From contig CAIPKV010000064.1 of NCBI GenBank assembly GCA_903865745.1, positions 1-59,798 of the forward strand: a stretch of 59,798 bases of DNA, given 5' to 3'. Positions 59,326 through 59,798 of this stretch are shown here, in pieces; the first letter of the stretch is position 1, and every line of letters starts with the position of its first letter. Source of the stretch: an uncultured Verrucomicrobia subdivision 3 bacterium (GTDB lineage: Bacteria > Verrucomicrobiota > Verrucomicrobiia > Limisphaerales > UBA11358). The notes below the pieces were generated by a model, which did no database searches, had not been told where the DNA came from, and saw only the letters and a list, made by a program, of their open reading frames with translations. The translations under genes were made by a program, and so were the position numbers.

Positions 59326-59798
59326 TTAGGAGTTCTTGAGCACGATGTGCATGACGACGTTGCCCGCATCGTGACAGCGGTCCACCACTTTCTCCATCAG
59401 CTCATAAACATCACGGATGACGATGGCGCGGAGGGCGTCGTATTTGCCGCTGTACAGGTCGCGCAACTGGTCGTTCATGTGCCGGTCGGCCTCGACCTCG
59501 ACGAGTTGGAGGCGGTCGTTAAACGTCTTGAGCTTTTCCATGTCTTCCAGGTGGCGCAGTTGCTTGACCATTTCGCGAATGGCGTCGGTGGCCCGGCTCA
59601 TCAGGTCGGCCTGCTTGGTGAAGTCAATGCCGTCCAGATGCGCCCCCGCCATGACGAGGTGTAAACGGCGGTTGAAAAGTGCGGCGGGTGGCGCTCGAAA
59701 AGTGCTGCACCTTCCGGGCAAAGAAGACTGTTTTTTGAGGTTTTCGTCAAGTTGTTGATTCCGCTTCGAGGTAGAAGCAGCAGGAGGGGGAGCTTCGA
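59326..59798 (-). CDS. DUF47/PhoU-like protein, C-terminal half, runs off the right edge
   Basis: The 3' end is clear: KTFNDRLQLVEVEADRHMND, RAIVIRDVYELMEKVVDRC and NVVMHIVLKNS are the C-terminal half of DUF47 phosphate-transport regulators, which pair with PiT. The usual N-terminal half of DUF47 is not visible. Upstream of MAGAHLDGIDFTKQADLMSR (ATG at 59652) the frame stays open to the window edge, encoding a Pro/Ala/Ser-rich, non-DUF47-like stretch (EAPPPAASTSKRNQQLDENL). Either the protein has an unusual N-terminus or the 5' end is rearranged. Confidence 0.75.
   Translation of the reverse strand, partial: EAPPPAASTSKRNQQLDENLKKQSSLPGRCSTFRAPPAALFNRRLHLVMAGAHLDGIDFTKQADLMSRATDAIREMVKQLRHLEDMEKLKTFNDRLQLVEVEADRHMNDQLRDLYSGKYDALRAIVIRDVYELMEKVVDRCHDAGNVVMHIVLKNS

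Noticed and set aside
1-59798. tRNA, rRNA or riboswitch genes
   Set aside because: Intergenic regions were read by eye for cloverleaf or known riboswitch cores; none was convincing. A covariance-model scan would settle it.

Overview
The window looks like chromosomal DNA of a GC-rich (by eye, high-50s %) Gram-negative bacterium of the PVC group, most likely Verrucomicrobiota of the Pedosphaera/Limisphaerales type (former subdivision 3). Reasons: a sigma-70-like factor fused to a membrane/TPR-like C-terminal half, sitting beside a family of large unknown proteins seen in that group; a GxxExxY protein next to ACAGGATTAACAGGATG-type intergenic repeats; a PEP-CTERM protein; squalene-hopene cyclase; a fused SecDF; and a GldA/GldF/GldG-like transporter operon. 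This assignment is inference from gene content; no 16S or tRNA gene was seen.

Layout. 1-145 is the end of a 21-nt repeat array, followed by purB. 1.8-15 kb carries a GxxExxY protein, an MFS transporter, a GH43-GH16 lipoprotein, rpsT, a large hybrid histidine kinase, rpe, a lone RelE-like toxin, a CaCA-type exchanger, and a sigma-factor locus. 15-17 kb holds an Xre regulator, a 21-nt array and a small two-domain protein. 17-23.2 kb is housekeeping: mnmA, an aldo/keto reductase, then prs-rplY-pth-rpsF-ssb-rplI ending in a strong terminator. 23.3-28.3 kb is an accessory island: another 21-nt array with its protein, a MazEF-like pair among mosaic repeats, an AT-rich block of orphan genes including a receiver-Sel1 protein, and a protease pseudogene broken up by repeats. 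28.4-34.1 kb is yajC-secDF, terC and recJ. A glycosyltransferase gene sits between recJ and a duplicated recJ 3' end. Then come an RRM protein, infA, ispD, a CtpA-type protease, tsaD, a PEP-CTERM protein, and a second two-domain protein with its own 21-nt array. 42.3-59.8 kb holds shc, pyrD, lolC/E-lolD, a TPMT-type methyltransferase, a rhomboid protease, an EamA transporter, the gldA-F-G-DUF4340 operon, a PiT phosphate transporter and a DUF47 (PhoU-like) gene running off the right edge.

The most unusual signal is four separate arrays of degenerate repeats with a strict 21-nt period (1-145, 15824-16117, 23415-23624, 41591-41989). Their sequences differ, but three lie directly 5' of a small protein of unknown function. 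Two of those proteins (16150-16833 and 40797-41492) are clear homologues, with a helical N-terminal half, a Pro-rich linker and a fibronectin-III-like C-terminal half. I see no CRISPR, cas or transposase genes. This 'array plus small structured protein' unit is my best candidate for an undescribed system.

A second genome-wide feature is a set of short-period palindromic repeats placed exactly at gene boundaries, often supplying a stop codon or abutting a start codon. One palindrome lies in frame inside mnmA, and two interrupt a dead protease gene.
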